Assembly (NCBI GenBank): GCA_905200565.1
Contig: CAJKKX010000052.1
Span: 1-9,548 of the forward strand
Reading direction: 5' to 3'
Source: an uncultured Lachnospiraceae bacterium
Lineage (GTDB): Bacteria > Bacillota_A > Clostridia > Lachnospirales > Lachnospiraceae
DNA: 9,548 bases
Positions 1 through 5,910 of the stretch are shown here, piece by piece. Position 1 is the first letter of the stretch. Each line of letters begins with the position of its first letter. The notes beneath the pieces were generated by a model that was given only the letters and a program-made list of their open reading frames with translations, searched no databases and was not told the DNA's origin. A program made the position numbers and the translations under genes.

Positions 1-1392
1 CTGTCCGGCACGCGCAGCATCAGCAAGGTGAACGGAGAGACGGTGCCGCTTTCCGTGGTGAGGGAGCTGGCGTCACTTTTGATTGATATTCATGGACAGC
101 ACGAGCATCAGTCGCTGCTCTATAAGAAAAATCATCTGCGCATTCTTGACGAGTTTGCAAGGGAGGAGCTTGGCGCTTATAAAGAAAAAAACGCGGAGCT
201 TTACGCACAGTATGCCGCGCTGAAAAAGCAGATGGAATCCTCCGTGCTCGATGAGGCGGCGCGCAAAAAAGAAGCGGATTTCCTGCAGTTTGAGGTGGAG
301 GAAATTGAGAACGCCGGACTGCGTGCGGGAGAGGATGAAGAGGTCGAGGCACAGTATCGCAAAATGGCAAATGCCAGACGCATTGCCGAGGATGCGGCCG
401 AGGCTTACCGTCTCACCTGCGAAGGGCCGGGAAATGCCGGAGATAGTGTTTCAAGCGCGCTTGCCCGTCTCCTTTACGTAAGCGGTTATGACAGAGAAGT
501 GGAGGAGCTTGCCGGGCAGCTAAGCGAGATTGAGAGTCTGCTCTCGGACTTTAATCGCAGCCTTTCTTCTTATTTGGACGATCTCACCTTCGACGAGGGC
601 GAATTTGCACAGTTGGAGAGTCGATTAGATGAGATCAATCGTTTAAAGACAAAATATGGCAATACGATCGAGGAAATTCTGGCATATAAAGAAGAAAAAG
701 AGCAGCGCTTGCAGAAATTGGCGGATTATGATACATATCTTGCAAATTTAGAGAAACAATATAGGCAGAGTGAAGAAAGACTTCGGGAAAACTCCGAAAA
801 AATGTCGGAGATCCGCAGCCGCTATGCGAAAAAGCTTTCGCAGATGATACAGGCGGAGCTGATCGATCTGAATTTTCTGGAAACGAATTTTGAGACGGAG
901 GTCTCGCAGACCGGGACGCTCTCTGCGGAGGGAATGGACGAGGTGTGCTTCTTGATTTCCATGAATCCCGGATCGCCGCTGCGTCCGCTTGGCGATGTGG
1001 CTTCCGGCGGCGAGCTTTCTAGGATCATGCTTGCGATCAAGACAGTGCTGGCGGAGAAGGACGACATGCCCTCACTGATTTTTGACGAGATCGACGTCGG
1101 CATCAGCGGAAGGACCGCGCAGAAGGTTTCAGAAAAAATGGCGGTCATTGCCGCAAATCATCAGGTGCTGTGCATCACGCATCTGGCGCAGATCGCGTCG
1201 ATGGCGGACAACCATTTCCTGATCGAAAAGTCGGTGCAGAACCAGTCCACCGAGACAACCATCCGCGAATTAAACCGCGACGAGAGCATCAAAGAGCTTG
1301 CGCGCATTCTCGGCGGCGCCCGGATTACCGATCTGACGCTGCAGAGCGCAAGAGAGATGAAGGAAATGGCAGAGTCAGCAAAAAAATACTAG
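1..1392 (+). CDS. recN: DNA repair ATPase RecN (3' part; start lies before the window)
   Basis: RecN is an SMC-like cytoplasmic ATPase that acts early in double-strand break repair by recombination. The frame is open from base 1, so the gene begins upstream; 463 codons are visible before the TAG, against about 555-565 residues in the family, so roughly the first 95-100 residues including Walker A are missing. Near the N-terminal edge the conserved IDIHGQHEHQSLL block is present (about 79-120). A long charged coiled-coil region follows (about 180-830). The C-terminal ATPase half has the ABC signature SGGELS (1003-1020) and the Walker B segment LIFDEIDVGISG (about 1075-1110), then the ITHLAQIA switch region (about 1174-1200). 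A GTG at 28 could be mistaken for the start, but homology to RecN continues before it. The next gene is spoIVB, the usual order in endospore formers. No frameshift is visible. Confidence 0.97.
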   Translation: MSGTRSISKVNGETVPLSVVRELASLLIDIHGQHEHQSLLYKKNHLRILDEFAREELGAYKEKNAELYAQYAALKKQMESSVLDEAARKKEADFLQFEVEEIENAGLRAGEDEEVEAQYRKMANARRIAEDAAEAYRLTCEGPGNAGDSVSSALARLLYVSGYDREVEELAGQLSEIESLLSDFNRSLSSYLDDLTFDEGEFAQLESRLDEINRLKTKYGNTIEEILAYKEEKEQRLQKLADYDTYLANLEKQYRQSEERLRENSEKMSEIRSRYAKKLSQMIQAELIDLNFLETNFETEVSQTGTLSAEGMDEVCFLISMNPGSPLRPLGDVASGGELSRIMLAIKTVLAEKDDMPSLIFDEIDVGISGRTAQKVSEKMAVIAANHQVLCITHLAQIASMADNHFLIEKSVQNQSTETTIRELNRDESIKELARILGGARITDLTLQSAREMKEMAESAKKY

Positions 1393-1421
1393 AGTACATT
1401 TTTTCGAATACTCGCATACTA
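1392..1421 (+). promoter_or_regulatory. Possible forespore sigma-G promoter for spoIVB
   Basis: A CATACTA box at 1415-1421 fits the sigma-G -10 consensus (CATNHTA) exactly. Eighteen bases upstream, GAGTA at 1392-1396 matches the -35 consensus GHATR at four of five positions. In Bacillus subtilis spoIVB is transcribed in the forespore by sigma-G, so the place and type fit. The -35 overlaps the last base of the recN stop codon. The predicted start point, near 1428, falls inside the left arm of the recN terminator, so a transcript from here would carry only a truncated hairpin at its 5' end. The -35 mismatch and short motifs leave chance as a real alternative. Confidence 0.35.
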
Positions 1422-1422
1422 G

Positions 1423-1450
1423 AAGAGGATACCGCTACGGTATCCTTTTG
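1423..1450 (+). terminator. Intrinsic terminator after recN
   Basis: A perfect 8-bp stem GGATACCG/CGGTATCC (1427-1434 and 1438-1445) with a 3-base CTA loop is followed by TTTT. The flanking AAGA and TTTT extend the stem by four weak pairs, one of them G-U. It lies 30 bases after the recN stop. The T run is short, so termination may be partial and some read-through into spoIVB is possible. Confidence 0.7.
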
Positions 1451-1540
1451 TAGTTGCCAGGCATATAGGTTTGGTCCGGCGGGCTGCTTGCGACAGCTAT
1501 GATGCCAAAATGGCGGATCAGGTTTGTATGCTGGTATCCG

Positions 1541-1551
1541 AAAGGATGTGA
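1541..1551 (+). promoter_or_regulatory. Ribosome binding site that fixes the spoIVB start
   Basis: AAAGGATGTGA matches the anti-Shine-Dalgarno target AAAGGAGGTGA at 10 of 11 positions and ends 5 bases before a TTG at 1557. This favours TTG 1557 over the in-frame GTG at 1548, which lies inside the site, and over the upstream TTG at 1524, which has no such site. Confidence 0.75.
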
Positions 1552-1556
1552 GTATT

Positions 1557-2798
1557 TTGGAAAAAAAGCGGAAGGGCAGGTATCTTTTTACGCTTTTGGC
1601 TCTTCTTATAATGATGGCGCTGCTAAAGTGGTATCTGCTGATGCAGGAAATCCCCGATTATCTGCAGGTGCCCTCGGACAGCAGCCGGGAAAAGGTGCTT
1701 GGCGACGCGCTGCCGGAATGGATGCAGGAAACGGTGAAGGAGGCTGCCGGACGGCAGGCATCTGATATCCCGCAGGAGAATCTTCATATATCCTCGCCCG
1801 ATTCCTATGTTGTGGAGTGCAGTCTGCTTGGCGTTTTGCCGGTAAAAGATGTGCAGGTGGAGGTAGTGGAGCGGCAGCAGTTAATTCCGGGCGGAATGCC
1901 GGTGGGAATCTACATGAAGACAGAGGGCGTGCTGATTGTGGGAACCGGCGAGGTCTGCGATATGAACGGGCAGACGTGTGAGCCAGGCAGCGAAATCGTA
2001 CATTCCGGTGATTATATTCTTGCCGTCAACGATGTGCCTGTCTCGGAAAAAGAAGAGGTGGTCAGCCAGATGAACCAGGCGGTCGGCGGGGAGGTGAAGC
2101 TGACGGTCCTGCGCAAGGGAGAGCGCACCGAGCTGCAGGTGCCTGTGGTGCAGACCGGGCTTTCCGAATACAAAGCCGGTATCTGGATCCGCGATGATAC
2201 CCAGGGAATCGGTACGCTGACCTATCTGGATGAAAATGGGAGTTTCGGCGCGCTCGGTCACGGCATCAGCGATATTGACACCAGCACACTGCTCAACCTG
2301 CAGTCCGGCACGCTCTACAATACCGATATCCGTGCTGTCATTAAAGGCGAAAACGGCGTGCCGGGCGAGCTTTCCGGAATCATCCGCTACTCCGGCGACG
2401 AAATCCTTGGCACCATCGAGGAAAACACCGGCATCGGGATTTTCGGCAGCATCACGGCGGATATAAGCGAGCTTTCCGGCAGTGACGCCCTCGACATCGC
2501 CTACAAGCAGGAAGTAGAGGAAGGTCCGGCAACGCTTCTCAGCGCTGTGGACGGGGAAGTGAAAGAATACGACATCTCCATTGAAAAAATCAACCTCAAC
2601 AGCAGCGACGCCAACAAAAGCATGGTCATCCGCGTCACCGATGAGGAGCTGTTGGAAATAACCGGAGGAATCGTGCAGGGAATGTCAGGCTCACCGATCC
2701 TGCAAAACGGAAGGATCGTCGGCGCAGTAACACACGTATTCGTCAACGACCCCACCAAAGGGTATGGAATATTTATCGAAAACATGCTGGAGCATTGA
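1557..2798 (+). CDS. spoIVB: SpoIVB sporulation serine peptidase (S55 family)
   Basis: SpoIVB is made in the forespore, crosses into the space between the two spore membranes and cleaves SpoIVFA, releasing SpoIVFB to process pro-sigma-K; it is a sporulation checkpoint protease. From TTG 1557 it has 413 residues, against about 426 in B. subtilis. A basic start (EKKRKGR) is followed by one membrane-spanning signal anchor at about residues 9-29. A PDZ domain spans about 105-200 (PGSEIVHSGDYILAVNDVPV within it). The catalytic domain has H235 in GALGHGISD, D362 in RVTDEE and S377 in GMSGSPI; these sit one residue before the B. subtilis triad positions as I recall them (236, 363, 378), so the enzyme looks active. 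It has its own terminator. In Bacillus and many clostridia spo0A comes next; here it does not. Confidence 0.96.
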   Translation: MEKKRKGRYLFTLLALLIMMALLKWYLLMQEIPDYLQVPSDSSREKVLGDALPEWMQETVKEAAGRQASDIPQENLHISSPDSYVVECSLLGVLPVKDVQVEVVERQQLIPGGMPVGIYMKTEGVLIVGTGEVCDMNGQTCEPGSEIVHSGDYILAVNDVPVSEKEEVVSQMNQAVGGEVKLTVLRKGERTELQVPVVQTGLSEYKAGIWIRDDTQGIGTLTYLDENGSFGALGHGISDIDTSTLLNLQSGTLYNTDIRAVIKGENGVPGELSGIIRYSGDEILGTIEENTGIGIFGSITADISELSGSDALDIAYKQEVEEGPATLLSAVDGEVKEYDISIEKINLNSSDANKSMVIRVTDEELLEITGGIVQGMSGSPILQNGRIVGAVTHVFVNDPTKGYGIFIENMLEH

Positions 2799-2815
2799 GT
2801 CCGGGCAGAAATCGG

Positions 2816-2863
2816 AAAGGATAAATTTGCGTGAGCTTGCTCACGGGCGGATTTGTCCTTTTT
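2816..2863 (+). terminator. Strong intrinsic terminator after spoIVB
   Basis: A long stem starts with AAAGGATAAATTTGC (2816-2830), has the inner hairpin GTGAG-CTTG-CTCAC (2831-2844), and closes with the matching strand ending in GTCCTTTTT (2845-2863). Pairing runs nearly unbroken, with a two-base bulge and a few G-U pairs, and ends in five T. It begins 17 bases after the spoIVB stop and should insulate spoIVB from what follows. Confidence 0.85.
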
Positions 2864-2872
2864 GATTTATAT

Positions 2873-2906
2873 CCGGCGAAAGCCGGACATCGAGAAGAAG
2901 CGAAGC
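2873..2906. repeat. Intergenic 32-bp direct repeat, copy 1
   Basis: The unit (2875-2906) begins GGCGAAAGCC and ends GAAGAAGCGAAGC. Its start, with the two preceding bases, forms a perfect CCGGC-GAAA-GCCGG hairpin with a GNRA tetraloop (2873-2886). Its end can fold with the following bases as GAAGAAGC-GAA-GCTTTTTC (one G-U pair). It recurs 70 bases downstream with two differences. This looks like a REP-type or small non-autonomous intergenic repeat; the family is not identified. Confidence 0.75.
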
Positions 2907-2944
2907 TTTTTCGAGATGCTGCCCGGACGTAGCCGGTGAAACAT

Positions 2945-2976
2945 GGCGAAAGCCGAACACCGAGAAGAAGCGAAGC
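2945..2976. repeat. Intergenic 32-bp direct repeat, copy 2
   Basis: It matches copy 1 at 30 of 32 positions, with changes at unit positions 12 (G to A) and 16 (T to C). The GGC-GAAA-GCC hairpin is kept but the stem is shortened because the flanking CC is absent. The bases between the copies (2907-2944) include a CCGG and an AGCCGG that echo the repeat start. No coding frame of note lies in 2864-3047. Confidence 0.75.
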
Positions 2977-2983
2977 GTTATGT

Positions 2984-3030
2984 AAAAAGGTCAGAGGGCA
3001 GCATGATAAAACGTGCTGCCCTGCAGTCTG
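2984..3030 (-). terminator. Probable intrinsic terminator of the LacI-family gene
   Basis: On the minus strand, a CAGA segment and then an 8-bp stem GGGCAGCA/TGCTGCCC (plus positions 2996-3003 and 3014-3021) with a 10-base loop are followed by TCTG, which pairs with CAGA across a bulge. ACC and then TTTTT (plus 2988-2984) follow. It lies 18 bases past the regulator stop codon. The three-base gap before the T run makes it less than ideal. Confidence 0.55.
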
Positions 3031-3047
3031 TAATGGACAGAAAAGCA

Positions 3048-4061
3048 TCAGGTGGATTCCCGGATGATTAGTTTTGGCGTTACGGTGATGGTCCGGGCGA
3101 AAAATTCTCCGTCGGAATTCTGATTATTTACAATGATTCCCACCGCCTCCCTTGCCAGCTCTGATAAGGGGGAGCGCACGGAGGTAAGCGGAATCGTGGA
3201 ATAGGATGCCAGAAAATCATCGTATCCGACCACGGCGGTCTCCTCCGGAACCCGGATTTGTTTTTTATACAAAAACTGCATGGTGGTGATAGCATAAACA
3301 TCGGACCAGCAGACGATGCCATCCGGGATAAAGCTGCTCTGATAAATCTTTTCCAGGGCATCGGCGCAGGCTTCCCGCTGCATCGATTCACAGATACGTA
3401 TCTCATATCCGAAGTCCGGCTCAGGACATTCCTTCACTGCAGTCTGAAATCCTACAAGTCTGTCATTCTCAACGCTGCCGTCTATGGACTTTGTCAGATA
3501 CAGCAGCCTTTTTCTGCCGCTTTCTATCAGATATTTTGTAGCCATGTAAACACCCTGCATGGTATCGATGTAAACGCCGTTCAGCTCGGCGCACACGGCG
3601 CGCTCGGTGATGACCACAGGAACGCCGCAGTTTGCAAGAAAGAGTTTATTTGACTGCGTAAGAGACAGGTCCTTAAAATCGGAGATAATGATACCGCAGA
3701 CCTGCTCGGAGAGGGCGATCCGTATAATGTCGGAAAGATTTTCATTGTCGGGCTGTCTGGCAATGTACATCGTATAATATCCCATTTTGCCGGCGGCAAT
3801 CGATAAAGCATGGGAAAGTCTTGGAAGATAAGTATGCTCTATGCCGGCAGAGCCTCCGATAACGGCGATGATTCTGCGCTTTTTATCGCAGGAGGGTTCT
3901 GTTTTCTGCTTTGTCTGATAGCCCAGATAATGAACCGCCTCGTCTATCTTTTGGGCATTCGCCTCTGAGACATATCCATTAGAGTGAATCCATCTGGAAA
4001 CAGTTGCAACGGATACGCCCGCTTTTGCAGCGACATCTTTGATGGTAGCTTTCTTTTTCAT
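3048..4061 (-). CDS. LacI-family transcriptional regulator
   Basis: This 337-residue protein of normal family length likely represses the divergent transport and lyase operon and responds to its substrate or an intermediate. An N-terminal helix-turn-helix is clear at residues 6-30 (TIKDVAAKAGVSVATVSRW). A periplasmic-binding-protein-like effector domain starts near 62 (RRIIAVIGG) and runs to the end, with the typical VVGYDDFLASYSTIPLTSV region near 285-305. The usual hinge motif (PNxxARxL) between the two is not recognisable; residues 49-58 read QTKQKTEPSC. The start ATG has GGGAGA six bases upstream (plus 4068-4073). The gene is divergent to the operon across a shared 413-bp region, the standard layout for a local LacI regulator. 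The effector cannot be read from sequence. Confidence 0.93.
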   Translation of the reverse strand: MKKKATIKDVAAKAGVSVATVSRWIHSNGYVSEANAQKIDEAVHYLGYQTKQKTEPSCDKKRRIIAVIGGSAGIEHTYLPRLSHALSIAAGKMGYYTMYIARQPDNENLSDIIRIALSEQVCGIIISDFKDLSLTQSNKLFLANCGVPVVITERAVCAELNGVYIDTMQGVYMATKYLIESGRKRLLYLTKSIDGSVENDRLVGFQTAVKECPEPDFGYEIRICESMQREACADALEKIYQSSFIPDGIVCWSDVYAITTMQFLYKKQIRVPEETAVVGYDDFLASYSTIPLTSVRSPLSELAREAVGIIVNNQNSDGEFFARTITVTPKLIIREST

Positions 4062-4099
4062 AGAAGGTCTCCCTGTTTAAATTAGAATAACGTGCTTCA

Positions 4100-4132
4100 A
4101 ATGTGATGTATATGGTGTAATTATATCACATT
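4100..4132. promoter_or_regulatory. Inverted repeat over the regulator promoter (operator candidate)
   Basis: AATGTGAT (4100-4107) and ATCACATT (4125-4132) are perfect inverted arms 17 bases apart. The right arm overlaps the extended -10 box of the regulator gene, so a protein bound here would block that promoter, fitting autoregulation. It resembles a CRP half-site pair, but the spacing is wrong for CRP. Confidence 0.45.
4120..4128 (-). promoter_or_regulatory. Extended -10 promoter of the LacI-family gene
   Basis: The minus strand reads TGATATAAT, a consensus TGnTATAAT extended -10 element. The -35 position at 17-bp spacing (plus 4143-4148) reads TTTTCT, a weak match, which an extended -10 can tolerate. 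Transcription would begin near 4113, giving a leader of about 50 bases before the ATG. Confidence 0.6.
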
Positions 4133-4175
4133 ATTTACGGAAAGAAAATAGAAAAAGTATTGAAAAGTGAAAATA

Positions 4176-4187
4176 TTTCATATGAAA
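4176..4187. promoter_or_regulatory. 12-bp perfect palindrome in the divergent region
   Basis: TTTCATATGAAA is a perfect palindrome between the two promoters. Together with TGAAA at 4168-4172 it gives three TTTCA/TGAAA half-sites in 20 bases. It is operator-like, but in an AT-rich stretch a short palindrome can arise by chance. Confidence 0.3.
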
Positions 4188-4208
4188 CCGCAGGAATGTC
4201 GCTTTTAA

Positions 4209-4226
4209 ATATGTAATATTACATAT
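4209..4226. promoter_or_regulatory. 18-bp perfect palindrome (operator candidate, upstream site)
   Basis: ATATGTAATATTACATAT is a perfect 18-bp palindrome built from ATGTAA-TA-TTACAT. It sits about 47 bases upstream of the -35 box of the transport operon. The same hexamer returns three times downstream of the promoter (4361-4387), which suggests a common DNA-binding protein. Confidence 0.5.
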
Positions 4227-4229
4227 AAG

Positions 4230-4265
4230 AATTTCACAAAAACAATCAGATGTTTTCGTGAAATT
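4230..4265. promoter_or_regulatory. Long inverted repeat just upstream of the operon promoter
   Basis: Arms of 15 bases (4230-4244 and 4251-4265) match at 14 positions around a 6-base centre; the outer part is AATTTCAC/GTGAAATT and the inner part AAAACA/TGTTTT, with the mismatch between them. It ends seven bases before the -35 box of the rightward promoter. It may be an operator or activator site; as DNA it lies outside both predicted transcripts, so an RNA role is unlikely. Confidence 0.5.
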
Positions 4266-4272
4266 GTGATAA

Positions 4273-4301
4273 TTGACAAATGAAAGAGAAAGATATATTA
4301 T
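4273..4301 (+). promoter_or_regulatory. Sigma-A promoter of the transport and lyase operon
   Basis: TTGACA (4273-4278), a perfect -35 box, is followed 17 bases later by TATTAT (4296-4301), which matches the -10 consensus at five of six positions. Transcription should start near 4308, leaving a leader of about 167 bases before the first gene. Palindromes lie on both sides of the promoter, so it is likely tightly controlled. Confidence 0.8.
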
Positions 4302-4355
4302 TAACATAGCAACTGACACAACAAAGAGCTTTATAACAATTCGAAAAATTACACA

Positions 4356-4392
4356 AACAATTACATAAATATGTAAAAAATATGTAATTGTT
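4356..4392. promoter_or_regulatory. Inverted repeat in the operon leader (downstream operator or RNA hairpin)
   Basis: Perfect 12-base arms AACAATTACATA (4356-4367) and TATGTAATTGTT (4381-4392) are 13 bases apart. The spacer holds a further ATGTAA (4371-4376), so TTACAT at 4361, ATGTAA at 4371 and ATGTAA at 4382 allow two overlapping palindromic registers. Lying after the transcription start, it could be a roadblock or looping operator sharing its hexamer with 4209-4226, or an AT-rich RNA hairpin. There is no T run, so it is not a terminator. Confidence 0.5.
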
Positions 4393-4474
4393 AGAAAGGG
4401 GAATGGAAAAGAACATCGTGTAACTGTATCAATAATTTCACACAACAAATCATTTTAAATGGGAGGAAAAAGAA

Positions 4475-5860
4475 TTGAAAAAGAAGATTATCAGCAGTAT
4501 TTTATGTGCAGGAATGGCAGCGGGATTGCTGGCGGGCTACGGAAATATCAGCGCAGAAGCAGCGGAACTGGATGAAAATGAGGAGATTACACTCCGGCTG
4601 ATGGGTCCTGGACTTCTGGGTTCCCAGGGAGAATCGGGCGCACTGGATATGGTGACCGGTCTGGAGACTCCGGGATACAATGTGATCATCGACAGATGGG
4701 AAGAGCTTCATCCAAATGTAAAACTGGAAATCGAAAATGCGCCCTGGGACAGCTGGCAGTCAGCAGTGCAGGCGGCGGTGCTCAGCGGTGAGGTGGACGT
4801 CGTTCTGCACGGCGCTACGCTGACGGCTCTGGTGGAGCCTCTGGATGAATATCTGGCGGCGGACCCGGAGTATGCGGACAGCATTTATACAACGGAGACC
4901 AGAAGAACCACGGACATCAACGACCTGACGGTACCGACGACGACCGGTATTCCGTATACGCTCAGCCCGATGCTCTGCTATCTGGATAAGGACATCTTTG
5001 AGCATTACGGCGTAGACCTTCCGGATGAAAACTGGACCTGGTCGGATATGCTCTCTCTGGCAGAGCAGATGACCGGCACGGACCCGGTGACCGGCGAGCA
5101 GACCTACGGGGTCCAGATTGACAGCATGGACAGCGCAAACAATGCCTTCTTTACGTTCCAGATGATAGCCAGCGCATATGACGCCCAGGTATTTACCTAC
5201 GGAAAGACGGTGGAGGAGAGCGCCGTTGATTATACAAGCGATAAGGCTCTTTCGGTATTCCAGATGATTAAGGATCTGGGAGAATACTGCAGTCCCGCTG
5301 TCCGGGAGGGTGTAAACATTGCTTATCAGCTCACGGAGGACAATGACACGGCGATCCGCTACAGCCCGGATGGTTTCAAGCACTTTAATGAGGCGCAGGT
5401 AGGCGGAGTGGAAGATAAATTCGTTTTCATGTCCATGCCGGTGATTGAAGAGGGAGAGCACGCAGGAAGTCCCTCCAGCTTCAAGGGCTGCAACAACATG
5501 GCTATCTGCAAAACAAGCGAACACAAAGACTGGGCGTGGGAATTTATCAAATTTATGACCACGGACCCTGTGGCGGTACAGTGGGTGATTGACTGCGGAC
5601 AGATTCCGAATGTGCCGGAGGGACTGGATACCGTGCGTGAAATCATGGGCGACAAAGCGGACGCCATCAGCAGAACACTTGAGGCTATGCCGAATGAATT
5701 CAGCAACTCTACCACCGCGTACTACAACAACATCAGCTTTGGACCGGTTACTGCCACACTGGGCTCCGTGACGCTGGACCTTGTTAAGGGAACGATATCT
5801 GCGGAGGATGCGGCGCAGACCATGCAGAATACAGTGGAAGAGTTCCTGGCTGTGAAGTAA
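4475..5860 (+). CDS. ABC transporter extracellular solute-binding protein (family 1, CUT1 type)
   Basis: This 461-residue protein would capture a carbohydrate or sugar acid outside the membrane and hand it to the two permeases encoded next. The TTG start at 4475 is set by GGGAGG (4461-4466) eight bases upstream. The N-terminus is MKKK plus a hydrophobic stretch to LLAG (residues 18-21). A lipoprotein would have Cys next, but residue 22 is Tyr (TAC, 4538-4540), so no lipid anchor is expected; SAEAAE at 26-31 offers a type I signal peptidase site. Mature features typical of the family include HPNVKLEIENAPWDSWQ, SGEVDVVLHG and the LSPMLCYLDKDIFEHYGVDLP region (about 165-185), with NWTWSDML after it and NMAICKTSEHKDWAWEFIKFM (split here as two lobes) near 345-365. 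A gap of 50 bases separates it from the permease gene. The ligand is not evident. Confidence 0.93.
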   Translation: MKKKIISSILCAGMAAGLLAGYGNISAEAAELDENEEITLRLMGPGLLGSQGESGALDMVTGLETPGYNVIIDRWEELHPNVKLEIENAPWDSWQSAVQAAVLSGEVDVVLHGATLTALVEPLDEYLAADPEYADSIYTTETRRTTDINDLTVPTTTGIPYTLSPMLCYLDKDIFEHYGVDLPDENWTWSDMLSLAEQMTGTDPVTGEQTYGVQIDSMDSANNAFFTFQMIASAYDAQVFTYGKTVEESAVDYTSDKALSVFQMIKDLGEYCSPAVREGVNIAYQLTEDNDTAIRYSPDGFKHFNEAQVGGVEDKFVFMSMPVIEEGEHAGSPSSFKGCNNMAICKTSEHKDWAWEFIKFMTTDPVAVQWVIDCGQIPNVPEGLDTVREIMGDKADAISRTLEAMPNEFSNSTTAYYNNISFGPVTATLGSVTLDLVKGTISAEDAAQTMQNTVEEFLAVK

Positions 5861-5910
5861 TATCCGGCAGGCTGGCAGATAAACATTTGACGCAGTAAAG
5901 GAGAAAACAG

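Noticed and set aside
1461..1490. GCATA at 1461 as the -35 of a sigma-G promoter for spoIVB
   Set aside because: No CATNNTA-like -10 lies 17-18 bases downstream; the CATACTA at 1415 is the better candidate.
2873..2976. CRISPR array
   Set aside because: There are only two units, the gap is itself related to the repeat, and no cas genes are present.
2773..3048. Minus-strand open frame of 91 codons across the repeats
   Set aside because: It runs through the spoIVB terminator and both repeats, has low-complexity Ser/Arg/Pro composition, and is better explained by the repeats and terminators.
4100..4132. CRP-type binding site (TGTGA and TCACA)
   Set aside because: The half-sites are about 18 bases apart instead of 6, and CRP of the enteric kind is not expected in this group.
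4252..4265. CcpA cre site or classic CG-centred LacI operator
   Set aside because: The bases around the CG at 4257-4258 do not match the cre consensus and are poorly palindromic about that centre.
4760..5524. Antisense open frame of 254 codons over the solute-binding protein gene
   Set aside because: It is a shadow of a well-supported gene with no ribosome binding site or domain; similar antisense frames at 8084-8836 and 1881-2261 were rejected for the same reason.
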